Positions 40,262 through 51,900 of a DNA stretch of 64,000 nucleotides are shown here, one piece after another (within the stretch, counting starts at the first letter, position 1; each line of letters begins with the position of its first letter). The stretch is taken from the NCBI RefSeq assembly GCF_003086295.3, contig NC_092050.1, positions 150,728,699 to 150,792,698 on the forward strand. Reading direction: 5' to 3'. Made by a program: the position numbers and the translations under genes. The DNA comes from Arachis hypogaea. Taxonomy: Eukaryota > Streptophyta > Magnoliopsida > Fabales > Fabaceae. A model generated the notes under the pieces. It made no database searches. It was given only the letters and a program-made list of their open reading frames with translations, and was not told the origin of the DNA.

Positions 40262-40772
40262 TCAAAACCTCCTGAGAATTAGATACAAAGTGCACACAAC
40301 GTTACATACCACCACCATTGACATAATCACAAGCCAAAACCTAAGTTTACTAACTTCAGCTTCAAACCTCCCTAATCTCATGAGCATTTTCACTTCAGCC
40401 TCAGCCTCATTTAAGTTTTCCTGCATCTTTCTTTCTGACAGTGCTCTCCTCAAATCCTCTCACTGTCTTTCGATTTCGTCTACCCATGCAAAGAAGTTGC
40501 AGTCCGAATTCTATCCATGGCAAAAAAAAACTAAAATCAGATACACATTCAACTCACACAGAACAGGGTGTACAACGGGTTACCTTCCAATTGGGACAAC
40601 GGACGAACCACCTCCCAGGATTCATCGCCCTCCCTGACTGTAACAGCATCACCCCTAACCCACAGAAACATCTGCCATTGAACTTCCTATCATGCACTCG
40701 CTTTGAAATTGAGCTTCCAGACATACTACCACTGCCATTCGAAAGTGGAGTAAAGAGTCTTCGCCTCGACAT
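40262..40772 (-). pseudogene. MULE accessory gene: GRF zinc finger, coiled coil, transmembrane helix; one stop
   Basis: Two exons on the minus strand, 40584-40772 and 40262-40510, joined by a GT-AG intron (GGAAG|GTAACC ... GGATAG|AATTCG). The product is 145 residues counting the premature stop position. Residues 1-30 are Ser/Arg-rich (MSRRRLFTPLSNGSGSMS). A GRF zinc finger follows: GRCFCGLGVMLLQSGRAMNP, GRWFVRCPNWK, then NSDCNFFAWVDEIERQ. The Cys pattern C-x-C...C...C and NPGR.F.RCP match the family that binds single-stranded nucleic acid. Then a coiled coil (EDLRRALSERKMQENLNEAE) and a C-terminal membrane helix (FWLVIMSMVVVCNVVCTLYL) ending in RRF. One in-frame TGA at 40460-40462 sits where Trp is expected (ERQ-W-EDL). 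It converges with the transposase gene. Role unknown. Confidence 0.85.
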
Positions 40773-40894
40773 TGGTATAATTTCGAAGATTTTTGTGAAT
40801 CTAGGGCTAGGGTTCGTGTTTGGGATGGAAGAAGGTTTGAATTTGGAAAATTTTGGGGTTGAGGATATATTATAACGGTCACACAGCTTAGCAA

Positions 40895-41097
40895 TCCACG
40901 TGTGAAGCCCCCCAAGCCATGTCACGCCGTTAAGTGCCACGTAGGTAGCGTTACTAACGGAGTCAACGCCAGAATAAGGCTTGGTTAGTTTCGTCCCACG
41001 GATGTCACGAATGATGGTTACATTTGATAGTTTCTTTCTTTTGTGGGTAGATTTGTCAGCATTTTCAACTTCCATGGATAGAAATGGTATTTTACTC
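40895..41097 (-). repeat. Right terminal inverted repeat of the two-gene MULE
   Basis: Reverse complement of the left arm. On the minus strand it likely serves as promoter and leader of the GRF gene, which starts at 40772. Confidence 0.9.
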
Positions 41098-41106
41098 ATA
41101 TTTTAT

Positions 41107-43041
41107 TTGAATTTTAAAAAGTTTTATTTAGTTTCAATTAATTTTTATGTGAGGTTAAAGTTAAATAATTAACAAAATATTCTTTATGACAGCAGTACAA
41201 GAACAAGGTTAATAATTCATCAATATATTTATTTATCATTTTTCTTAGTTTTATAAAAAATATTTCATTTAAATTATAAAAAAATAATAAATAAATATAT
41301 TTATGCATCGACGGTTGATTTTGTGCCTTTGGAGCTTGTATTTGTTCTCTAAATTATCGACCTTGTTCTTGTATTGTTGTCATATAAAAAATTCCGTTAA
41401 TTATTTAACTTTAATATCATAGTAGGACTATAATAAAACTAAATGAAATTTTTTTGGATTTAAATAGAATATTTTAAACCTTAAAGACCAAAATAAAAGT
41501 ATATCCAAACGTAATGGACCAATTTAATTTTTTATTGGTATTGTACATAAAGTTATAAATTTGCAAAGTTTGACTTTAACTCTTTAAGTTTGTGCTAATT
41601 ACAAAATGGTCTATTAGATTATGTAAAGAATTGATGTTTTAAGTAATGTTAGTTAAAGACCACTTACATTTTTTTAATTAATTTTTTTGGAAAGATTAAA
41701 GATATTTTTTAATATTACAAAAAAATAATATTTTCGGTATTAGCATTAAAAAACAAAAATATTATTTTATTTTTAAAATCATTTAATTATATTACAATTT
41801 AAAATTTGATGTTTATTTTAAAATATTAAAACTCCAGAGAGAGTTCATTTAAAAAAAATTGCAATTGTTTAATATAGTTTGATAAATATAGGTCGACAAA
41901 TTTTCGTTAATAAGAAAAAAAAATGTAAATTAATTAATTAAAGTAATTAGTTGTTTAGATATTTTTTGAAATATTTATATTTTTTCTTTTATTAATACGC
42001 ATATCTTTTTAAATTTTAAAATATTTTAAGAATTACATATCAATAAATTATTTATTTGTTTATTTATTACAATAATTTGAATTGGAATGGATTGAAAAAT
42101 AAATTTAAATTGATGTAATATAAATTTTATTATTTTAAATAAAATTGATTGGTCTAACAGAGAAGAAAAAAAAGACATATAAAAAAAGAAAATAAACATA
42201 CTTAATTAAAATTAATTATAAAAATAATTTGATCGTATAATATTTTTTATTATTTATCTCATTAGCAATGACAATGATATAAATAATAAAAAATATAATT
42301 ATTTTTTAAAAATATATAAATAAATAAATAATTTATTTTAAAAAATGCTTTAAATGGGAAAAGCTTAAATCAGTAAAAATGAAAAATGAAAAGAACATGT
42401 TGTAAATTTGTAAGTATTCTATGCAGAAAAAATTATATTAATATATTTACAATTTCACCCCAAATTTATTCTAAATTCCTTTAAGCATTCTGATTCGTTG
42501 AAGATCATTAGATATTTTCACTATACTAGATTCTTCTAAATAAGAATGATAAAAACATTATCAAACATCAATTAACTTGAAGATAAATTAGGATTCTTAA
42601 ATCTTAAAGCTCTCAATAGTGATTAGTAAATAGGTCATCCAATTGAACATAAATTAAAAAGATAAGCATTGTTTATCTGTAGTTGTTAGTTTGCCCTATA
42701 TGTATGCCAAGTTACACAAGTACCTAGTAACCTAGCTAGCTAGCATTTTTAATTTGAATAGCAAGTAGTATATTAACATAGCAACAAATAATATTAAGAT
42801 TATATTATGAGCATACATTGAGCTTACAGTGAGTCAAAAAGTTAATAAGTACTCATCAATAGTTAAATATAATATTAAATATTGGATAACATTGTTCTCA
42901 ATGTTCTGATATCATATACATTAAATATCAGTAAATATATTTGGACAGAAAGAATGGCTGAAGCAGATCATTAAGATTTTCTGTTTCAGAATCAATATTA
43001 GTTTTGTTCATTAGGATTTGGACGGGGAAGGAATATGTTAA
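41107..43041. other. AT-rich intergenic DNA; no gene seen
   Basis: Over 1.9 kb of AT-rich sequence with short A/T tracts. The last 100 bp or so should be the 3'UTR of the phospholipase gene. Confidence 0.65.
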
Positions 43042-44152
43042 TTAATGATGTATATTGCTCCCTAATTGGGTCATCAAGATGGCAAAATCCATGCCTTTAA
43101 TCATAGTAGGGACAGCTACACTGACCGGACACTCCTTTGAGAATCCTTCCTTCCCAGATTTCTGAACGTCGATTAGGCACTTCTTCAACTTGTGGTGACA
43201 ATCCACAGAAAGCATTCCTGTATTAAAACAAGAACACCATGCTTAGTTAGTTACATTGTTAATGATGCAGAAGCAATCTTCTGTAAATAAGTTTACTATG
43301 CTGATAGTTATGGGCTATGGCATGCAGCAGAAACAGTTTCCATATCCATAATGAACACAATACCACATATCTCTCTATCTAAACACTTGAACTTTTGGGA
43401 GGAATAAGTCATATAACGAGAAAATGGTTAGTATTTGATCATTGTCTTTAGTTCTTCTGAATAAAAACTAAAATTTCAGCACAAGATAGAACGGATCCAT
43501 GCATTGTTCAATCTATAAGTCTGTAACATTGATTAATGTGGCTTTAGCCCTTTACCCAACCACACAAGGAATTAATGATATTCATACACGTTTGCTTAAT
43601 ATGAATGGTAACATAGTCCATTCCTAATTGGTTCCATTAGATTCCATCCATGTGAAAACATGGTACGCTACATGTGAAATATGTCAACTTCAATACGCAG
43701 ATGAATTGTAAATTGGTACGTGAAATTCGATAATAGGAAGAATATGAAAAGGTTACCTTCTTTGTCAACGCAATTGTCATGGGCCATGCAACAAGCGTCA
43801 ATATCATCACAGGGTTGCTCACCAGGGCAGCCAAAGTACCCCACCCCGCAATACTTTCCGTATTTGATTGACAGCACTGAAATGTGAAAACAATTTCATC
43901 AATCAAATCTATGCATGAAACAAATCCAGCTTCAATTTAAATCTAATCTTATCTTTACCGTTGCATTGTTCTGCAATGCATTTCTTGCTGCACGCATTGG
44001 CCTCTACCTGTTCTCCGCATCAAATTCATCACGAAACGCGATTAGGGATTAGACATTACAGATTTGATAGAAACAGAATAGTTAGTTACCTCGGAGAGAT
44101 CAACAAGGACAGCGAGGAGGAGGACAACGACGACGGCGGTGGCGCGTGACAT
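43042..44152 (-). CDS. Secretory phospholipase A2 (plant low-molecular-weight sPLA2)
   Basis: Ca2+-dependent enzyme that cuts the sn-2 acyl chain of phospholipids, in the secretory pathway or apoplast. Four exons on the minus strand: 44090-44152, 43959-44007, 43757-43876 and 43042-43217. All phases match, giving 135 aa. Residues 1-24 or so are a signal peptide (MSRATAVVVVLLLAVLVDLS). The Ca2+ loop and active site lie at 43-73: YGKYCGVGYFGCPGEQPC followed by DDIDACCMAHDNC, with the catalytic pair His70-Asp71. The mature part has 12 Cys, as plant sPLA2s do. The end is SKECPVSVAVPTMIKGMDFA. An upstream ATG (44239) in the same frame would add 29 residues in front of the signal peptide and is unlikely. 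No damage seen; it resembles the PLA2-alpha type. Confidence 0.96.
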
Positions 44153-45664
44153 ATTGCGTCGAGTAAACCGAAATAACGAAAACGTAAAACAACGAGACGT
44201 CCCGTAAGCCAATGTCGTTGCAGGCTCTCTGTTTTTCATTGGTTTTAAATAACGCAGGTTATGTCAGGGAGGGCATACCCGAAATTACCAAAACAGCCCT
44301 TACCGAAATTACCAATTGCTATTTGCGATGCAGCTTTCTCTATATTTAGACTTTGTTTGATAAAATTTGTTTGGTAAAATTTTTTAAAGAAGTGCTTGTA
44401 CTTTTTTAAAGTTCAAATTTTTTATTTTATATTTGGTAAAAAAGATTATGTACTTATACTTGCGGTTTTTAAAAGATCAGCGTACTTTTAAAAGTACATA
44501 AGATAGAGCTTTTTAAAGTTGACTTATACTTTTCAAAATTTAAAAGTCCAATATAACTTTATATGTTAACTAATTTTTAAATTTAATGTTTGCATTTATG
44601 TCTATTTTAGTATTTTTAAAATTTAAAAACTATTTTATGAAATGTAATTGTTATTGCTTGTGTTTATTCAAAGCTATTTTTAATTTAATTTACCAAATAT
44701 AAATGTTACAACTTTTAAAAATCTATCTTTTAAAAGTTAACTTTTATAAACTACTTTTGAAACGTAAAGGCTTTACCAAACCAAACCTTAGTTTTGATAT
44801 AAGTTTACGACCATGAAAATATTTAGGGTTATATCAAAGTGATGGAAATAATACATCTTCAATAACCCTGCTAATTTATTGACACATACTATCAAATTCA
44901 AGAGGATCTCTTGCATACACGAGCAAATAACAGAGTTCACAACTTTTGGAACAAACTTCCTTAAGTAAAAAAATATGATAAAATGAAAATCTAATCACCC
45001 GTAATAAAAATCACACGTTAATAGCAAATTTGACATTAATTAATCTCTTATTTTACCGCTTTACAAATTTTCTTCAGAATTTTTTTGCGTTCTATACAAT
45101 GCGGCTGTAGAACTAATAATACACACGAAACAGTATATATGTAATAAACCAACACTATTTTTTGATTGTCCCCAAAGATAATTAGACCCATTTTTTCCTG
45201 TAAAAGGTTTAGAAAATAAATTTCAACCATCTGTCTTGTATTTTGCGTGGGGTTCTTAAGCATTTATTGAAGTTCACAAGCATGCACAAAATTCTAACTA
45301 AACATTTTTCAACTTCTTTTCATGCAAAGCTAAATGAGTTGCCTCAATCATTAAGTAATTTAAACAAAGGATTATTGCAAAGGTATCATCATTCATTCTC
45401 GATTGTCACTAGCTTCCAACATGATAAGAGGAGCAATGCATGGTCCATCCCGCTTCAAATACAAGAGGGTTATTAATTGTGGCTTATCAAAGTTAAACCG
45501 CTAGCTTCTCAGCTTTTTCTCAAAGAAAGAAACAAAAATCCACAATAACAAAAATTATGGTCTAGAATGCTCCATAATCCACACAATGTGTAAATGACCA
45601 GTGCAGCTGGCTTAGGAGTATAAAACCTCAAGCTAAAAACATACACTACCCGAGCAGTTTATCT
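44153..45664. other. Spacer: PLA2 promoter, MITE candidate, ATP synthase g 3'UTR
   Basis: 44153-44345 is the upstream region of the PLA2 gene. A MITE candidate lies at 44349-44787. The remainder is AT-rich, and the end should contain the 3'UTR of the ATP synthase gene. No protein gene seen. Confidence 0.5.
44349..44787. mobile_element. Tourist-like MITE candidate
   Basis: 439 bp flanked by TTA (44346-44348 and 44788-44790). Left end is GACTTTGTTTGATAAAA. The right end, reversed, is GGTTTGGTTTGGTAAAG. Internal CTTTTAAAAGT-type palindromic motifs recur. The 3-bp TTA duplication fits the PIF/Tourist superfamily. Confidence 0.55.
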
Positions 45665-46759
45665 TCAGGGATAGTAACCGGTGATGGTAAATCCCCTTCC
45701 GACAATCTCGCCAGAACAAAACCATGCAAAACATTCCAGGCCAAACAAAGCGGCAATACCTGCGTCCTCCACCTTCAACTCTTGCCTGTTCTTCCACAAA
45801 TTCTTGACGTAATCAAGCTCCTTCCAGAATGACTCGTTACGGCGAGGAATGCTGTAAAAGAATGGAAGGGTTAAGCATATTGCCACAACATTAAGAATGA
45901 AGGTCCACTTGATAAGTGACCAGATTGAGTAGGGAGAACATGTCTGCATCTCAATCAGCAAATGCGCTGAAGATGGGAGCAACAACACAACAATTTTGAA
46001 ATGCATGTCAAATTTAAAGGACTTCAAGAGATCAAACAGCATTGACATATGTTAATAAACATGTGATGGGTCAAAATGAAGTATAGGATAAAATACTGGT
46101 GCTTATGAGGCCTCACAAGAACATAAAGAGTATATTCATATGCAAGTCATACAGTCAACCCATAATATAGCAGAATTTGGTGAATCATAAAACTGTCCAT
46201 CATAGCATTCATGAATTCCATGTCAGATTTTAAGAGCTAATTCTGAGGTAACCTCTAAATGCAAATACAGTCCATACCCTCAAAAAGCCAATTGAAAGAA
46301 CGAACAATAGCAGTCATGCATTTGCCCAAAGCGGTCAAGACATTTGAAAGGAAGGAGCTCTTATTTGATAACATTATTTGAAAACTTGACATTATTTAAA
46401 TGGAAGGAGCTGGTTTTAGCTGCAACATCAGATTCTTGCAAGGAACATCTACTACAATACTATTTGAAAACAAAGGTACTGACATGATCAAACTTAATTA
46501 AAGAATACAGCAAATCCACACATGGGAACACTTTTTTCTTTCGGGGAAAATTAGAACAAGATTGGAGAAAATATAACCTAGCAAGGCGGGTGTAGAACAA
46601 TTGTTTTGCCAGAAGGTCACATTTCTCCACCGTGGGTGGCTCCTGAATGTATTGCTTGTTCTGCTCCAACAACTGCTTGTAGTAAGCAGTTCCATGGTTG
46701 GTGATGAATTTTGAGGCTTGGCATGCCTTCGACTGCAGCTGATGCAACTTCGATGCCAT
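45665..46759 (-). CDS. Mitochondrial ATP synthase subunit g
   Basis: Small membrane subunit of the Fo sector, involved in ATP synthase dimerisation in the inner mitochondrial membrane. Two coding exons on the minus strand: 46578-46759 and 45665-45851, 122 aa. Visible: MASKLHQLQSKACQASKFIT, YYKQLLEQNKQYIQEPPTVE, LLAKQLFYTRLA, ESFWKELDYVKNLWKNRQEL, then the membrane segment GIAALFGLECFAWFCSGEIV and the end GRGFTITGYYP, as in other plant subunit g proteins. A Met codon directly before (46762) is an alternative start. Upstream, TTGCAG|AATTTGAGC at 46773/46774 and CACCACG|GTAATG at 47406/47405 mark a 632-bp intron in the 5'UTR. The first exon therefore lies at 47406 to about 47580. Confidence 0.96.
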
Positions 46760-47405
46760 CAAGAGCTCAAATTCTGCAATTCAAGAAGAAAATCAGGAAT
46801 CCAAATTCTTTATAAAAAAAAAAATAAAAATCCAGATGCTAACATATATTCCAAAATCCACATAACTACCATTTCTAAAACTTCTTTTTTCTATGTAATA
46901 TTTCAGGAAATTCACTGAAAACATTAACGAAGCATGACAAACTAGAACCCAAGGTTCCCATCGTCGAAATGCATATAAAATTGATTCAAGAGTATATAGC
47001 CATTTTTATTTCTTCTATCAGGATACTTCATAATTATACCCAAAAAAATGAATAAAAGGTAGCTATCCAATGACATGAGAATCTCAATAATTTGAATGAA
47101 AACAACACAGATCTATCCAGAAATGCACATAGAGAGACTCAAAAACCCTAAATGTCATACTGGGTGCTAAGTCAAAACCCTAAATTTCAAACCATCCATA
47201 TTACACAAATAATTAAAAAGACGAAAACCAAATTGGAGAATCGGTGAATGTATGATTGGAGTTAGTGAGAGGAATTACAACAGATCAGAGAAAAGAGATT
47301 CATGGAAGATCTAAAAGACGGATGAAGCAGAAAAAACAAAAATAAAATTAGAAGATGCATAGTAATGAATGAAGGAGAGAAGGAGAGAGTGAGAGAGGGC
47401 ATTAC

Positions 47406-47772
47406 CGTGGTGCGAAGGAGAATGAATGAGACTGAGACTGAAAGTGAGAGTGAGCGTGAGAGTGAGAGAGGGTTTGTTAGGGATTTGAGGGTTGCAGTCG
47501 CCGCCGCTAAGTTTGTGGAGGTTCGCAGCAACGAGCGAAATGAAAGAAAAACGATAGTGGCTTTGCGTTGTGTGTAGCAAGATTGAGATCGCTATTCACT
47601 GAGGTTTTTGTTACTTGTGCCATACTAATACCATTTCTTTCAATTTATTTATTTATTATTATTAAACCACCATTTGTCCAAAAATATTTAGTTTTGACAA
47701 CGAAAAAAAACAGAGAATCATTTTAATTAGCAAATATGATTTTCGTTGTTATTGTAAAGAGAAAAAAATATT
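47406..47772 (-). promoter_or_regulatory. 5'UTR exon and proximal promoter of ATP synthase g
   Basis: 47406-47580 is a GA/CT-rich leader exon; the 5' end is not defined by a clear TATA. The gypsy LTR begins at about 47773, so at most about 200 bp separates the host gene's leader from the retrotransposon. Confidence 0.5.
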
Positions 47773-48158
47773 TGTTATTGTTCTGGACCGATATTCGGTC
47801 CTTCCTCGGAACAGTCACCAAACTTGGTTATCTTGGATTGGGTCATTTTTATGGTCTAAAGTAAATCAATAATTACTAATATCCTAACTTAACATTTAAA
47901 TTTAAATTCTTCTCTTATCTTAGTTGAATAAGATAAGATAAGATACCTACCTCAAGCTATATAAAGAAGAGTTAGAGTTTTCTTCAGGTACGTAAAACAA
48001 TTCTAATCCACACTTATACCTCTCAGATTCATTTTGATTTGGGCGTCGGAATGTCTTTATAGGTACCACCCCCGCCGTTCCAAGAGTCCAACCCGTCGCC
48101 ATCAAGACTGGCCGATTCTCAAGCCCTCTCACAACCCGTATAAGTGACTTCTTGTACA
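47773..48158 (+). repeat. 5' LTR of the Tat-type gypsy element
   Basis: Probably begins TGTTATTGTTCTGGACC (47773; 47779 is also possible) and ends CTTGTACA (48158), 386 bp. It contains TATATAAA at 47958-47965 as the likely promoter, with start near 47990. Confidence 0.7.
47958..47965 (+). promoter_or_regulatory. LTR TATA box
   Basis: CTATATAAAG within the LTR, about 200 bp before its end, a usual position for the U3/R border. Confidence 0.6.
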
Positions 48159-48172
48159 TTGGCGCCGAGGGA
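48159..48172 (+). other. Primer-binding site of the gypsy element
   Basis: TTGGCGCCGAGGG directly follows the LTR. TGGCGCCG matches the 3' end of plant tRNA-Asp as used by several gypsy elements; the match then decays. Confidence 0.6.
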
Positions 48173-48988
48173 AGAATTCGAGGAGCGATCCTCGAGCCAT
48201 CACCATGAACCTAACCCACGAAAAGGTTACTGACACAGGTCATCGCCTGCCAACTCCTGACCAACAGCACACGCGAGACGACGACCGCCAACTCGGGAAG
48301 CCCAAAGTAGCCGACGGCCTAGGAGAAAAAGCAATCCAGATAATTCACGAACTCTAAAAAAGGATACAGACCCTGAAAAGTCAGGTCACTCCCAAAGAGC
48401 GATATCGACCGAAACATGCAAGCCATGCGACCTGCAGAACCCGATCATGACGAGAGATAAAAATGAAAGGACACCCGATTGGCATCACAGCAAGTGCCGA
48501 GACCGCAACGCTTCTCGAGAGCCGGAGCACCGATGAGATGACGACGATAGAAGCCACCAACGAGATCCCAAACGGACAAGGACCGAATATGTGATAATGG
48601 GAGCCACTCCATTCACCGAAAGAATCCTAAGGGCCAAATTATCAAAAGGTTTTGACAAACCCACCGACATGAAGTATGACGGCACCAAAGATCCCCAGGA
48701 ACACCTAATGGCCTTCAAGGCCAGGATGAACCTGGAAGGAGCCGCTGCGATTTGGTGTAGAGCCTTTCCGGTGACCCTAGCAGGCCCGGCAATCAAGCGG
48801 TTCAACGCTATCCCAAATGGATCAATTGTCAGTTTTGACGACATCTCCAGAAAATTCATGGCACAGTTTACTGCTAGAATCGCAAAGACAAAACACCTTA
48901 TCAGTCTGCTGGGAGTCACCTAACGACAAGACGAACCCACGAGAAAGTACCTCGACAGGTTCCGCGACAAGTATCTAACGGTCGACGG

Positions 48989-51900
48989 TGTAACGTCCCA
49001 ACTTCTAGCCCGTCATGACCAAGGCTAGCAATCAGGCGCTACTATTTAGCTGACTTTAAAGACTCTAGACCATATATTAAGTGTATACATATGAGCCTAT
49101 AGCACTAGTTGAGAATTGTGTATCTAGTCGCGCATATTGGAATAATTGTAAGTTAAGCAGTTAATACAAGAAACAGAAGTATAGCAAAGCATAATCATAT
49201 TATACATGAAACGCCCACAGGCTTAATTCATTACAAGACCCAAGTTCATACTTAATTACTTATTATAATATGTACATACTTCATTTTAATGCCTACAGGC
49301 CTCGACTCACAAAAGCCACCCTAATCTGGGACCCGATCTACTTATTAAATAAATACAAAAGAGCTAGCTCTCTAAAAAGACTATCAAGAGCGAGGGCAAG
49401 GACCACTACTAGTAAGACTACTACCATTACTATTACTTCTACTACTGATACTGGATATCTAAAAACTGCTGACACAATATGCTGAAGCAAGGGAATCACT
49501 CTGACATGCCCGTGATGTTGCTGCTGCTCCCATCCTCTGTGGAGTCCTCATCCCCAGTCTCAAAAGAACTAGAGAATAGATCTGCCATCATCTGATCGAT
49601 CCACACCTCTGAGCTATATTCTGTTGAAGGTGCGGAACCAAAACTTTTGGGATGTGGTGGAGCATCGGGCATAGGTATATCGGGAACCACTTGATCCTCT
49701 TCAGGGTTGAACCATGGTGGATAGTTGGGTACGCCAACGATAGGGGACTCTGGTATTGGATCTGCCACATGTTCAGAGGGTAAGGCAAAAAAGAATACTG
49801 GCCTCTGTCAGGGTGAAGCTCAGATAGCAGTGAATCATAGGGCATGTCAGGGTTAAACTCTTGGCTGAGCAGAGAGTGAGAGAAAGGATGGTTGAAAAGA
49901 TAGTAGGTGCGTGTACACGGACAACCCTAAAATACCGCGCTTCTCGTCGTGGGGCCCACGTAGTTGCCGTATGCCGGGTACTCAAAGAAGATCATGTCGG
50001 TCCCCATCTGTGGACATAGTAAAAAAGGGGTGAGAACCTAAGGTTTCTAGTAGGGTACTATACGAAAAAATCTAAGGGGGTCCGCAGCCTAAGTCTAATA
50101 GTTTATAAGGTTACAACAGTAATCAATCATATAAACAAATGCAATCACAAGTATATAAATCAGTATAACAGTCATATATACAAGTAAGCAGACACAAGGA
50201 AAGAAATGCAGCAACCAAGTATGATACATGTCTGGTCCTACACAGGTCATGAGCTCATGCGTCGGTTGGCTACCCGCAACCCGACGTTATCCAGCTCAAG
50301 TCCGAATATGGCTACTTCATTGGGTCGGTCGTGCACCGGTGCCCGAAATACAGTCACGACACTAATAAAGTATGGCCCAAAAATACAAGGTGATCTCAGT
50401 GAGTAATAGTCCATATGGCAGGCATCCCCACGTTCATCTAGTCTCTGGCCAGGCGAGATGGAATCCCGCTTTGGCAGGTATCTCTTAGCACCTTGGAGTT
50501 TACAGTTTCTTCTTTCGTGGCACATCTCAACAAAATTTATTTCTAAGGGACTTCTCCTCCCTTCTTTTATAAAAACTTGTGCCTAGTTCTTTCTTAAAAT
50601 ATCTCAGCCTTGTCATATTTTACCATTTTGTCCCTTTTATTTAACTTCTCTTTTTACCGTTTTCATTAGGTTTTTAATGACGCTTTCACCATTAATGTTA
50701 TTATTTTACTATTGTATCTTCATATTTTTCCTAATAGACATTTTCTCCTTCGTTGAGTTAATTAATCAATTTTAATTTGTGCCTTATGCCTAAAAATTTT
50801 ATTTTTACTCCAAGTGCTATAGTTTTACCGTTTAACCTTTTTAGTGTCAAAATTTCATCAGATTAATCCTAATAATTTTCTATGACCAAAATTACTCCTA
50901 ATATTTTTATTAAATGCCAATTTTTACCACTAAGGACCTAAAAGCCAATTTACGATTTATTAATTTATTTACTTGCTCTAATGACCGTTTTTTACTGTTT
51001 TACCTCTAACTTTTACTAAAATTTTCATTTAGGCCTAAAACTTTATTTTAAATATAAGTTTTGACCCAAATAATTTATATAATTATTATTTAACCTCTAA
51101 ACCTATTAAATTCATAATTTTATTCATATCTTGTTTCTATTATGTTTTTAATCTCCTTTTTATCCGAAAATGACTATAATACCCATTTTATTTTTACCTA
51201 CTTGTTTCATAGGATCAAAACTATTTTTCTAATTAAATTTTAACTCTTTTTCGTCATAATTTCCTTGTTCTTAGTGACTGGAAATTTTAGAGATGCAGTT
51301 TTTATATTTTTCTTCACTTTTTTAACGTTTAAAACTTGAAACTTAAACTCCAAGTGCTTTCATGTTTTCGGCTGTTATCACACAAAATCCAGAGGTAATA
51401 TAACAATATATTACACATATTTAGCAATCCAAAAATAGTGGTAACTCATGAAATTTTTAGAATATCAAAACAAACACAAATTCGCCACAAAGTGACTCCT
51501 ATAAGCACCGAAAACAAGCATAAACATACTCTAACTAAGCCTAACCCTTACATTTTATGTAATTTAATTATTAAACCTTTCTCACACTGGAAAACATGCA
51601 CACAAAGTTAGAAACACAACTGGTGGTGGTGAGTTTCATTTTATTGGCCTAAAGTGTCGCAAAACGTGAAAATTCAACCACTTTGAGCTCGAAACTCCCT
51701 AACTCCTTACGCGTGCTCCATGGGTGCTTCAAGAGGAGTTCTCTAGCCAATATTTCGGTATGAATGCAAGGATTAGCAAAAACGGGCAAGAGTTTGTGCC
51801 TGTATGGTTTGAGTCCTTGAAGAATAGTGTATGAAAAGTGAGATAGGGGGCTGAAAGCGCAGGTAATAAGTGCAGAAGTTTCTCTATTTCTCCTCTCTCA

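Larger units (their letters stand above)
35545..41097. mobile_element. Full-length two-gene MULE (MuDR-like), 5.55 kb
   Basis: Perfect 9-bp duplication ATATTTTAT at 35536-35544 and 41098-41106. Inverted repeats of about 200 bp: left starts GAGTAAAGTACTATTTCTA, right (reversed) GAGTAAAATACCATTTCTA. Both contain GCGTTGACTCCGTTAGTAA and CTACCTACGTGGCACTT. Inside are a plus-strand MURA-type transposase gene (36156 to about 39880) and a minus-strand GRF zinc-finger gene (40262-40772), pointing towards each other like mudrA and mudrB of maize MuDR. Both genes are damaged by a few stops and shifts, so this copy is not autonomous now, but its ends and layout are intact. Confidence 0.95.

Noticed and set aside
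40554..41099. Long 181-codon frame starting in the MULE inverted repeat
   Set aside because: The first 109 codons are inverted-repeat sequence read through by chance; the GRF protein most plausibly starts at ATG 40772.
45243..45476. 77-codon plus-strand frame with MHKILTKHFSTSFHAKL, resembling a targeting peptide
   Set aside because: No homologue recognised, isolated in AT-rich spacer, no splice or promoter context.
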